Of a stretch of DNA of 64,000 nucleotides, positions 26,335 to 38,800 are shown in pieces (position 1 is the stretch's first letter; each line of letters begins with the position of its first letter). This DNA is from Conus ventricosus. Its lineage: Eukaryota; Mollusca; Gastropoda; Neogastropoda; Conidae. The DNA lies in contig CM031615.1 of NCBI GenBank assembly GCA_018398815.1, positions 58,880,514 to 58,944,513 on the forward strand. Direction: 5' to 3'. The position numbers and the translations under genes are program-made. The notes beneath the pieces are model-generated. The model ran no database searches. It worked only from the letters and a program-made list of their open reading frames with translations, and was not told where the DNA came from.

Positions 26335-26621
26335 AAAAGAAAAGAAAAGGATCGATCTTAGCTGAGTAGAATGTGGATAGACTGAAAGGCTAAAGATTAG
26401 ATGGGGAAAAGAAGTGGAAAGGATTTTTGTCGTGTTTTTACGAGCAGGACGTGAATGGCAAGAGAGGTTACATTGCAGGCCCAGGGCCCCATGCCCACAC
26501 GGTCTACGACTTCTGGCGAATTGCTGTGGCAGTACAACACAGAGATTGTCTTCATGGTCTGTAAGCTGAAGGAGGATGGCAGGGTCAGTCCAGGTTGTCT
26601 TTTTCTTATGATCTTCATGAT

Positions 26622-26677
<56 letters not shown>

Positions 26678-26685
26678 TGAGTGTG

Positions 26686-26736
<51 letters not shown>

Positions 26737-29700
26737 TGAGTGTGTGTGTGTGCGTTGTGTGTGTGCGTGTGTGTGTATGAGCGAGTGTGCATGTAAGAAA
26801 CACTACTTATGAATTCATGTATTCAAATGTTTAATGCGATATCTTTGTTGGTCTGCATCCTGTCTCCTTGGTACAGCGATGACTGATGTGGAAAACATGA
26901 ACTATTCAGTTCGAAAGATCAAAGACTGAAATGACAAGATAAATTTCTTTTAAAAATATGATGAGAGTATATCCATTGTCTAATGCCATGATCTTTGCAG
27001 TGCCCTTGTTTCTTTCGTGTTTTTCTTTCTTTTTTGTTTGTTTGTGTTTTTTGTTGTTGTTGTTATGTAGCGTTATGTACCTTGCGAAACTGCACGTGGG
27101 AAAGGGATCATATACTAAAATAAACATATTCTGGAATATCACCAACAGTTTGGATTCTGTTTTTGACATTGCAGCCAAAGTGTGAAAAGTACTGGGCAAA
27201 CAGTGGTGAAAGTGCAACATTTGGTGACATCACAGTCCATACAGTAAGTATTTTTATGTTATTATCTTCCTAAACAAACAGACCAGGAGGGTTTGTATAC
27301 TTGAGACGTTGGACATGTTTGAATGAATGATAGAAGGGTAAAAGTGATTTGAGGTGTGTTGTTTGAACTGCCTCACATTTAAGATCTAACGTGAAAGAAT
27401 GGTTGTAGAGATGTGGTTGGCATGTTGGGAGGACAAAGTAAAGCGGACATAGCTTTGCTAGTTTAGTTTTGTTTGTTTTTATTTCAGACAGTGGTTTGTG
27501 TGTTGGTGGGTGGAGTGCATGTGTGAGTGTATGTGCACGTGCCTGTGTGAGTGTATGTGCACGTGCCTGTGTGAGTATGTGCACGTGCCTGTGTGAGTGT
27601 ATGTGCACGTGCCTGTGCAATTTTGAGAAAATGTGCCTAGAGCACAGGTTTTGAATATTTCCATTCTGTGGATTGTAAATTCCACCAGTCGTCCATATTT
27701 TTCTTCAGTTTTATTTTTTTTTTAATTTATTATTTTTGTTAAAAGAAAGTTTGAAATTTGGAAGTTAGATGAAGGCTTCCATCATTTGAGAAGTCATTAT
27801 GTGAATAAGGTGGAACATTAGTTTTGAAGAACATTGATTTTTGTGTGTGTGAAAGGAGAATGGTTGTGGGTAGTTGTTGGGTCTGACTGTTCCAGAGTGA
27901 GCGAAAGCAAGAAATTCGTAAGTTTTCAAGTTCCCGTGACTTACTTTAGTAAGCGCTGGACTGGGAACAGTTATCAAGAACTGAGATAGTGTTGTTGCTT
28001 TTTTTTGAAGAAGTAATGTTTTTTCTCTAATCCATATGAAAAAAAAATAGAGCTTTAAAGTCTTCAAGAATTTGCCTGAAAATGTTCGTAACATTTGTTT
28101 AAAACTACATCTTTGGAAAAACTGCTTTTCTAAAAAAATGTTTTTATAGGTCATTTTAGCTGTATACTGTTATTATGTTCTTTCCGGTTTTTTAAAATAT
28201 TAAATTTTTTTTTTAAAGTACAGGTTAAAATTGATGTAACTTGTGTTAGTGGTTTTTTGTGTGTGTGTTTTTTTTTTAAGAAACTGTTGAAGATGGACTG
28301 TGTATTTGTCGCAGGAGAGCGAGGAGGAGATCAGGGGGATTTTTACAGGCGACGAATGAGAGCAGAGAAGGACGGGGAATCTCACACACTCACACAGTTT
28401 CACTATGTGGGCTGGCCGGACCACAACACCCCTTCCAGCCCCGACATCCTCCGCAGCATGATTGAAGATGTGCGCGACTTCCGCAAACACCCTGACATTC
28501 CTATGGTTGTGCACTGCAGGTAAATGCCCCAAGGTTTGTATAGAGTACAAAAAGTCACTCTTGTTGACACAGAAGCGCAACTTCCAGGGCAAGAAGTAGT
28601 CTCGATGGGTGGATTAAGGGGTAGGGGGTGGGGGAGCGATGGATGGAGTTTTAGCATGAAGGGTCTTTAAAGTCGTGAAATTTACCAGAAGTTATTCACG
28701 TATAAATTCCAGAAGAATTTTCATTTTGTTATATCCATTGTAAAGTAGAAGTGGACAAAACTTTTTTTTTTTTTTAACTTTTAAAAATTGCATTCATATA
28801 TATTTACAGGAAGAAAAGGGGGGGAAAGTAATGAGGGAAGGCAAATATGTATATAAAGAAATAAATAAAGAAATAAATCATCCCAAAGAATTTGAATTCA
28901 CATATTCATGCAAACATTCTCAAATCAGAACAAAACAAAAACAGAGAGGGGGGGGGGGGGGGGGGGGGGGTGAGGGTGTGTGTGTGTGTGGATGTATCAA
29001 GAAAAATCATGCTGACTGGGATGTTTTTTACATCATTACATTTGGCAAAATATTATACTCAGGCCTCTAATAATGTACAAAAAGGTGTTCATTCACACAC
29101 TTCATCTTACAAGAAGTGGACAAAACTTTACATCTGATGAAACCTCCCTGATTCTTTCCACAAATTGATTGATTGTGATCTCCCTTGCGTAACTGCACAT
29201 TCTAGAAAAGGTAGATGAAAGTTCCTTTTCTTTGGTGGTGGGGAACAAGACGGGGAGGGGGCGGGGTGGGGGTGGGGGGAATGCAGAAGTGTCTGTTGCC
29301 AAACTTACTTTAACATAGCTTGAACGGAAGTTGGATAGCAACAGCTTTCCAGTGGATCCAGATGCAGGGGACAAAGTCAGTTTTGTACAGAAAATAAGTG
29401 ATGCTGCTCTGAAAAGCTATATCAGTACATGATGAGGAAGCACAATGATGTGGCCATATGATACGGTTGCTCTAGAGTGGTCATATTGTAACATCATGTT
29501 TCCTGCCATGTCAGTTTGCTTGGAAGATACTGGTGAACTGAACATGGACGAAGCTGCTCTGTGAAACAGAACATACTCTAGAGACTGTCAGCTGTGCCAA
29601 ATATTCGGGGATTGTCATCAGCAAAGACATGAACTAGAGTGAACCCATCAGCAACATGTGCACACACGCAAACAAGACCCTTAGCTTCCTCAAAAGAAGC

Positions 29701-30255
29701 CATGGCTGCCGGCACATAACTCGGAGTTCTCTTTGTCTAGCAGCCCAGCTTGCTGTAGCTGGCTTGGTTTCAGCCAGGCCACAGCCGGTTCAGAGAGAGC
29801 GGCGTGCTTCCTTTCCCCTCCCGCTTAGCTTCTCACTGAACTGGCTGGCAAGGCTTCCCACTGGCTGGCTGTTAATGGTGATGCTATTAATGTGCGCTGC
29901 TGACGTGAAGTGTTTGCTGTTATGGAACAAAATGGACAACTGCTTTGTTTTTCAACATCCCATCTTGAGGCAGTTTTAAGTTCTTGACTGCAAATAAACT
30001 GAGCTTACCTGGGAATCTTGTATATGGATGTGACTGTAGTGATGCCAGTTGGGAGGTAGGGATGTATTCAAATGTCGTTAATTTATGTGAAATCAAGAAT
30101 GTTGCGTTGTGCGTGATTGTTGTGTGTTTTGCTTTAGGTTGCATTTTGGTTTTTTGCAGTGCTGGTTGTGGACGCACAGGAACCATTTGTGCCATTGATT
30201 ATGCATGGACTCTGCTGGAGAGAGGGGTTTGCATCTTCACTCTATTGGCTCTGTG

Positions 30256-30303
<48 letters not shown>

Positions 30304-32801
30304 ACGCTCACCTCCTTTGTCTGCATGCATGTGCGGTGAAAAAATAAAAAACATTTTTATGCTTTAAATATTCTTTTTCTAAGTAAGATTATAAGAAGTT
30401 CAGAATACTTTTGCCATCAATTGATGATCTCAATTTATGGATTTAGATATGATTTGGATAACACTCCCACTCCAAAGAGAAGAACTGAGTCGTTAAATTA
30501 TGAACTGTTGTCTTGAAGTTGATCATTTTACGTATGTATTTGTATCACAGAAACTTTTGTTAATATACCTTATCGGATATCTCAAGGTCTCTTGAATTCA
30601 TCTTTGCTTTTACTGCCTAAAGTTAAATTTGGCTGTGGGGCATCGGGACCAAGGAATGGAATACATCTAGACAGGAATAAACCTTGAAAGCAGAAAGCAA
30701 GGAAACTGATTGTCTGTGGTTTTTCTTGGCAACTCATGTGTTTCAGTCCTTTCTGATTAGATGTCGTGTTTAAAATGAATACGTCTTTGTAACCATTTTA
30801 ACCTTGGTTGCAAACACTTGAAAGGGCTAAGAGAGGAGTACAGAATTATCATGCCAATAAAATTTATTAACTGTTGATGCTTCTCATTAATGAAAAATTC
30901 AGAAAGTAGTTATCTGTACAGTTGTTTTTTTATGGGTTTTAAGAATCAACAGAGAAATACATATCTTTATTTGGAAGTGGGATGGGAAGATTTAAGCCTT
31001 GTTATAAAATGAGAAGTGTGTAAGAGTTAGATCTGACACTCTTTGAACTTTTACCATGTACAGTACAGGGGAGTGAAGAAAAATGGTTAAAGCGTGCTGA
31101 TTGTGTGATGTGACAGATGATTACGGAGGAGTTCAGTATGTTTGAGATCATCAAAGCGATGAGAGAACAGAGGATGTCTATGGTGCAGACACCGGTAAGT
31201 GATTGTGCGCTTTGTTTTGACTTGCTGGCTGTTTCCTGTCACTCTGAATAACAGTATTGTGTCCGAGATCAGTTGTTTTTTTTCCTGTTGTCTGTACAAC
31301 CTAAGATTACTCAGACAAACATGGGTGTAGTCAGTTTTGTACAATATGTTTTGAACAGCATGAGTATCGTCAGTAACCAAAGGAAATATGTTTATCAGAC
31401 CTGTGATAAATCTTTTTACCATTCCATCTATCGGAGAAATATGTTTTACTTGCGCAGTCTATCTATCGGAGAAATGTGTTTTACTTGCGCAGTCTATCTG
31501 TCGGAGAAATATGTTTTACTTGCACACTATCTATCGGAGAAATATGTTTAACTTGCGCAGTCTATCTATCGGAGAAATATGTTTTACTTGCACTGTCTAT
31601 CTATCGGAGAAATATGTTTTACTTGCGCTGTCCATCTATCAGAGAACTATGTTTTACTTGCGCAGTCTATCTATCGGAGAAATATGTTTTACTTGCGCTG
31701 TCCATCTATCTGAGAAATATGTTTTACTTGCACTGTCTGTCTATCGGAGAAATATGTTTTACTTGCACTGTCTATCTGTCGGAGAAATATGTTTTACTTG
31801 CACTGTCCATCTATCGGAGAAATATGTTTTACTTGCACTGTCTATCTATCGGAGAAATATGTTTTACTTGCACTGTCTGTCGGAGAAATATGTTTTTACT
31901 GTTCCCATGCGCCACCTCCTGGAGGCAGCCTTCTGGCGTTCGGAAAATCCCTTCATAAGATTTTATTTAAGGGACATCCGCATGACCAGGGCTGATGGTT
32001 CTAATGGGATATTCTTTGTGGCGGCTAATGCATCCATATCGGGTAACCCCAGGAACCACTAGGGCACTCGCCCTCCTCCTTTTCCTATAAATTCTGCTAT
32101 GGTCTGACATGGTACAGTATATGACGCCAAAATGGGGAGTTTGTATTATACTCCCTGTTTGGCTAGTATACTTACCATGTCAGACTCTAATGCCCGCCCT
32201 GCCTTCCCCACTAGCGCCAAGGTTCTGGGGTTACCTTGCGCGCAGGCCTCGATGAATGAGGTATGGGAGGTTGACACGGGCTTCTTCCTACGGCGGAAGC
32301 GGGTTGGGCATCACGTGACTGTCTTATTACTGCATTAGCCACACAAAAACTTCGGCCTGGCAGAGCTGACTAACTGCCGTGAATGCTATGGTCTGACATG
32401 GTAAGTATACTAGCCAAACAGGGAGTATAATACAAACTCCCCATTTTACTTGCACTGTCTTATCTATCGGAGAAATATGTTTTACTTGCACGTGGACTGT
32501 GTTTTGTTCCAGGACCAGTATGAGTACACCCACATGGTGATGAAGAGCCTGTGCAACGAGTGGCTGGTCTCCTTCTCTGAACATGATTATGAAAACATAT
32601 CCTATGGCAGGGCCGTTTCTGACCCTGAAGATGACGTGGAAGAGGTAAAGCTACACAAGGTTGCTTAGTCGGTCATTGCGTTTGTTGTGGACTGATATGA
32701 GAGGAGAAGGGCATATACACTTTCTCATAATTATGTGAGTGTTGATATGCATGAATGCTTGTGTGTGCACCAAGAAAGCATTAAACTCATTTGTCTTCTT
32801 G

Positions 32802-32862
<61 letters not shown>

Positions 32863-35770
32863 CTGGTCTCATTTCGACCAAATGTGCCTTTTTTTTTTTT
32901 TTCTCCCCCAGAGAAACACGCTTTATTCAGCTAACAGGAAAAATACATATGCGCTTAAAGAGGACAGTGCGCAGAAATTTTTACACGTACATCAAACTGA
33001 TAATACATAAATATTTCTAGCTATTGTGAAAAATAGAACAAAAAACACGAGCACGTATAAACATATACCTACACATGCACCCATGTTTTCTCTTTTGTTT
33101 TGATTTTGCCCTGTCTTTTCCTTTTTAATTTCAGTTTTTCTCCTCCCTTGCATTACATTCTCTTTGCTCGAATACAACTTAGGCACATTAAACACATGCA
33201 TATTCCAGTAATTTCCACGAATATGGAGTTTAACATAGCTGATAATGTCGATGATATGAACAGGAAAACAATAGTCGCCATACATTGCTTTGATACATCA
33301 TTTCATCATTTCAATTAATTTCAGGAGTTCTCATTTTCACAAGTTTTTTCTTTTTTCTTTCCTTCTCTTTCTTTCTTCCTCCCTCCCCCCCTTCTCCCCT
33401 CCACCCCTCCCTCCCTTCCTTACACTCAAACTTCACTCTAAGTCTCTTTCTCTCTTTAATCCCACTCCCCCTTCATATGCACACCCTTCCCTATCTTTTT
33501 ACATGCTTATGGATGTCCGACGATTTCTTGCCGGTTACTTAGTATTAAGGAAACATTCTGGAACAACAACAAAAAAAACAAATGTCTCATTTTAGTTGTC
33601 AGGCAAAATAAGAAGACAGCTTGTGTTGACATTTTAAGTCATGATTATGTGCGTGTTTTGCTCATACATTTATTTTATAGCCCAGTTGATTTATCTTTCA
33701 TTTTCCGATGAGTGGCTCTATTCCTTTTATAGCCCAGTGGATTCATCTTTCATTTTCCGATGAGTGGCTCTATTCCTTTTATAGCCCAGTTGATTCATCT
33801 TTCATTTTCCGATGAGTGGCTCTATTCCTTTTATAGCCCAGTTGATTCATCTTTCATTTTCTGATGAGTGGCTCTATTCCTTTTATAGCCCAGTTGATTC
33901 ATCTTTCATTTTCCGATGAGTGGCTCTATTCCTTTTATAGCCCAGTTGATTCATCTTTCATTTTCCGATGAGTGGCTCTATTCCTTTTATAGCCCAGTTG
34001 ATTCATCTTTCATTTTCCGATGAGTGGCTCTATTCCTTTTATAGCCCAGTTGATTCATCTTTTATTTTCCGATGAGTGGCTCTATTCCTTTTATAGCCCA
34101 GTTGATTCATCTTTCATTTTCCGATGAGTGGCTCTCTCTAATCCTTTTATAGCCCAGTTGATTCATCTTTCATTTTCCGATGAGTGGCTCTCTCTATTCC
34201 TTTTATAGCCCAGTTGATTCATCTTTCATTTTCCGATGAGTGGCTCTATTCCTTTTATAGCCCAGTTGATTCATCTTTCATTTTCCGATGAGTGGCTCTA
34301 TTCCTTTTATAGCCCAGTTGATTCATCTTTCATTTTCCGATGAGTGGCTCTATTCCTTTTATAGCCCAGTTGATTCATCTTTCATTTTCGATGAGTGGCT
34401 CTATTCCTTTTATAGCCCAGTTGATTCATCTTTCATTTTCCGATGAGTGGCTGTATTCCTTTTATAGCCCAGTTGATTCATCTTTCATTTTCCGATGAGT
34501 GGCTCTATTCCTTTTATAGCCCAGTTGATTCATCTTTCATTTTCCGATGAGTGGCTCTCTCTATTCCTTTTATAGCCCAGTTGATTCATCTTTCATTTTC
34601 CGATGAGTGGCTCTCTCTATTCCTTTTATAGCCCAGTTGATTCATCTTTCATTTTCCGATGAGTGGCTCTCTCTATTCCTTTTATAGTCCAGTTGATTCA
34701 TCTTTCATTTTCCGATGAGTGGCTCTATTCCTTTTATAGCCCAGTTGATTCATCTTTCATTTTCCGATGAGTGGCTCTATTCCTTTTATAGCCCAGTTGA
34801 TTCATCTTTCATTTTCCGATGAGTGGCTCTATTCCTTTTATAGCCCAGTTGATTCATCTTTCATTTTCCGATGAGTGGCTCTCTCTATTCCTTTTATAGC
34901 CCAGTTGATTCATCTTTCATTTTCCGATGAGTGGCTCTATACTTTTTATAGCCCAGTTGATTCATCTTTCATTTTCCGATGAGTGGCTCTATTCCTTTTA
35001 TAGCCCAGTTGATTCATCTTTCATTTTCCGATGAGTGGCTCTATTCCTTTTATAGCCCAGTTGATTCATCTTTCATTTTCCGATGAGTGGCTCTATTCCT
35101 TTTATAGCCCAGTTGATTCATCTTTCATTTTCCGATGAGTGGCTCTATTCCTTTTATAGCCCAGTTGATTCATCTTTCATTTTCCGATGAGTGGCTCTAT
35201 TCCTTTTTTGCCCAGTTGATTCATCTTTCATTTTCCGATGAGTGGCTCTATTCCTTTTATAGCCCAGTTGATTCATCTTTCATTTTCCGATGAGTGGCTC
35301 TATTCCTTTTATAGCCCAGTTGATTCATCTTTCATTTTCCGATGAGTGGCTCTATTCCTTTTATAGCCCAGTTGATTCATCTTTCATTTTCCGATGAGTG
35401 GCTCTCTCTATTCCCTGAAGTGGCTGTGCTCTCTGTGTGCAGACTTACGCCAACATTGAATTTGAGGATGGGAAAATGAGTGATGGTCAGTACTATGAGC
35501 TGTAACTTTTTGTTTGGTACTGTGGACTTTATTTATCATGACGAGTGTGTTATTCATTGATATTGTTGTTTTTCTGACTTGCTTCGGAGGACAAATGCAT
35601 GAGTTGCCGGTAGTCCTGTGTACCCAGTGTGTTACTTGCCAGATGGTAAATAGTCCCAAAATTGTACGCATGAGGCATGTTTGCACCTGGTTTCCATGGA
35701 TTCTGTCAGGTAAGTGTATTGGGACCCCCCTGAAGAAAGATATGAAGCTACGGGAAGAAGTTTTGCTTTT

Positions 35771-35822
<52 letters not shown>

Positions 35823-38800
35823 ACCCATTCTTCTAAGTAGGTGATGACGTATTTGTTCAAAATATTGCCACGGGATTCTGATGTCCAGATTGAATTATCC
35901 TACAGAGGTCACTTTGATCACTGTGCTTCAAAGGCAAGCAAACATGAGGGTATTCAAACTCAATGTGTAATGCACAAAAGACAAAATACGACACAATTGT
36001 TAATTTTATCAAACTATTAAACCAGTGGCAAAAATTGCTTACAAAAACAGAATGGGAAAAACAAATCTAGATTTTATCAAACTAATGAACCAGTGGCAAA
36101 AATCTCTTACAAAAACAGAGTTGGAAACTCTGTAACTGAACAAGAGGTGTTGCTGAAAGGGAAAATTAGGTAAATGATGTTGGCGAAGTAAAGATGTTTC
36201 ATGACATTCCAAAAACATCTTGATGTTGTGACACTCCACGGAGGGGAAAGACGGTAGAGTTGATGAAGAAAGAAAAGGATTGATAAAAAGAGGGTGAGTG
36301 AATGAGATAGGAGGAAGGATTCAGGTTTGGGGGAATGGGGGAGAGGGGAGGGAGGGGGGCACAGGAAAGGGAATGAAAATTTTTGTGCACATACCTACGT
36401 ATGGGAGTAACCGCAGTTTGCTATGTTTATGAGAAAAGCATGGTAATTATCTTGTGCACTGAGTTGGCTTCCTGCGTACACTTGCCACAGGTAGTGTGCT
36501 TGACAGGTATGTGTAAAGTACTAGCACTTGACAGGTATGTGTAAAGTACTACACACCAAGTTAGAAATGCCACATGTTAAAAAAAGAAAATACTGGCGGC
36601 TCCTGCATTTCACTGCGAAAGTCTTGATTTCTGTTCTGCCTGTGAATTTTGTATCTGAGGTGTTATGAAGTCCAGTAATTTACATGTTAAGCAGGTGTTG
36701 CACAGTGATAAGTCAGAGAGGAGAAATGGTTGTGTGCAAGTCATGGAGCACATGTGTAAATTTATGATTTGGGGGGGGAGGGGGTGCAGGTAGATATAAT
36801 AAAGATCCATGAAGACATATTAATATGTGGAAGATGTAAAATTAGTGTAAGTTACAAATGGTACAGGTCATGTAAGTGTTTGTACCTCCCTTACATTCTT
36901 TTCATGTTGTGTTTAGCCTGGCCAGCTACAAGGGACTGTATTGCGGCTGATTGAGTATATTTTGATGAACAGAATGACTTCCCTCCCCAAACCCATCAGA
37001 TACATGAAAAGAAAGTGTTATGTTTTTACTTTCATGAACTTTTGTGAGAATATTGTAGCGTTACTGTCGTACATACCTCTCTTCTCTGTCTGTCTGTCTC
37101 TCTGTTTTTCTACCTACCTTTTTATATAATTTCACTCTAGTCAATGAGAGCAACATCTTTGCAATACTACAAAATAGGAACTGGAGTAAGTGCCGTATTT
37201 TTACATCAGAACAGTGAATTTCACTTTGTTGTTGTTCTTTTTAAACAGAAGATTCCAGTGAGGCAGTGAAGGAGAAGGTTATCACAGTGCCAGAAATGCC
37301 CAAGGAAGCACAGAAACTGGTAACAGCCTCACAGCCACCTGCAAGTGCCCCTCCGCCCGTGAACGCTCAGGAACCTGCAGAAGTGAAACCCAAACCTGAG
37401 GTACAAGCCCAGAAACCACAAGCTGGCGAGACCGTCGCGAACGCCTGTAGCTCGCGTGCCACAATGGTCATCGCCGACAAGTCCGGTGACACAGGAGAGT
37501 ATGTGGAGGTTTTAAAAACTGCAACTGTGCCCCCTCTTAGCAAGGAACCCCTGAACACTTCTGTCAGCAGCACGTCTGAGGTCCAGAAAAAATCGTCTGC
37601 CCCTGCATCTGATTCCAGTGGTTCGGAGACCCAGAAAAAGACATCCACCGCCACCGCTCCTGCCGCCGTTAGTGTAGCTGCCCAGAAAAGCCAATCGGCC
37701 GTTAGTTCAGACGCCAACAGTTTCGACCCGCATAAAACAGTGATCATGCTAGGTGGAAGTAATGCCACGCCCAAAATCATCAAGTCGGGGTCCGTGGGGG
37801 TTTCACACACAAAGCAGCAGGCACCGAAGCCGCCCGCTCAAGCTGTGGTGAAGCCGATTGTGGTGGAGCCGCAGCAGCAGAAGCCAATCGTGGTGTTGGG
37901 GCCACAGCAGGGGAAGCAACAGCAAACGGCAGCCAGTGATTCCAAGGGTGTTGAGGTGGTGAAGATCAAGCCAGCAACTGATGTGCAGAGTGAGTGGAAG
38001 CGTGAATTGTTGGGTTATTTCACTTTCGTTGGTAGCAGTAGTGGTAATAGTCATGGAAGCAGCACTGGTAGGCAGTTGCAGCACAAGCAGCACGGTTACT
38101 GTTACTACTGCTATAACCAGGGCTTCTGAAAACGCAAAAAATTGCGTACAGTACGCATTAAAACTCTACAGGACGCACTGGGTGTCCGTGTAAGGGGTCC
38201 CCAGGGACCCCTTCAAATTTTGGTGAAGTCAGACATAAAGTGAGAAAAGACTGCCTTCAACATCGTAAGTTGGGTGCCGTAACATCGTAGGTCTGCTACA
38301 CTTCGGACCGAACCCATCCCTTTTCAAGTTAGAACAGTAACAAAGCGAGTTGGGCAGCCTCCTAACAACATAAGTCGGTCACTTTGTCGTCTGCTGAGGC
38401 TGACTGACTAAGCTTAACGGTAGGCCACAGCTCATTTTCAGTTGACCAAATTTTCCTACTTTGAGCCATGTCACGATGACGCTTTTCATTTTCCCGGCAG
38501 GAGAGAGGCATTTCCGCGAAGCCTTTGTTTCCAACATGTCTCACGAAGCGTGATTAACGAAATCATCGTCGCAAAAGCGAAAAAGCGTAGCAGTGAAGCA
38601 AGATCGAGAAGATCAAGAACCCATTCCGTCTTGTTCTACTTCGGAGGCAAGTAAAAGTGAGGGCTCAAAAGATGATAACTCAACTTTAAAGAAAAAAAAA
38701 AGTTAGAGCTTACAACTCGGCGTGGGAGAAGGAGTTTCCGTGGCTCGAACGTTTATGTTGTTGTTTTTATTGTGATGTATGGACCCCTTAATGTTAGCCT

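Noticed and set aside
31388..32062. 224-codon plus-strand ORF rich in [16 protein letters not shown] repeats
   Set aside because: It is the 35-bp minisatellite read through. It lies in a phosphatase intron and another frame is equally open.
33660..35415. Shared TATAGCCCAG word between the 52-bp array and the LINE 3' tail
   Set aside because: Ten shared bases without further similarity are not enough to derive the array from the LINE.
36941..37129. 62-codon ORF just before candidate exon 37141
   Set aside because: No motif, ordinary intron composition, and no splice-phase role.
38362..38544. 60-codon minus-strand ORF with a similar ORF in the second element (57003-57230)
   Set aside because: It is the reverse complement of the shared hAT segment. 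The transposase-like reading frame is on the other strand, so the similarity reflects element homology.
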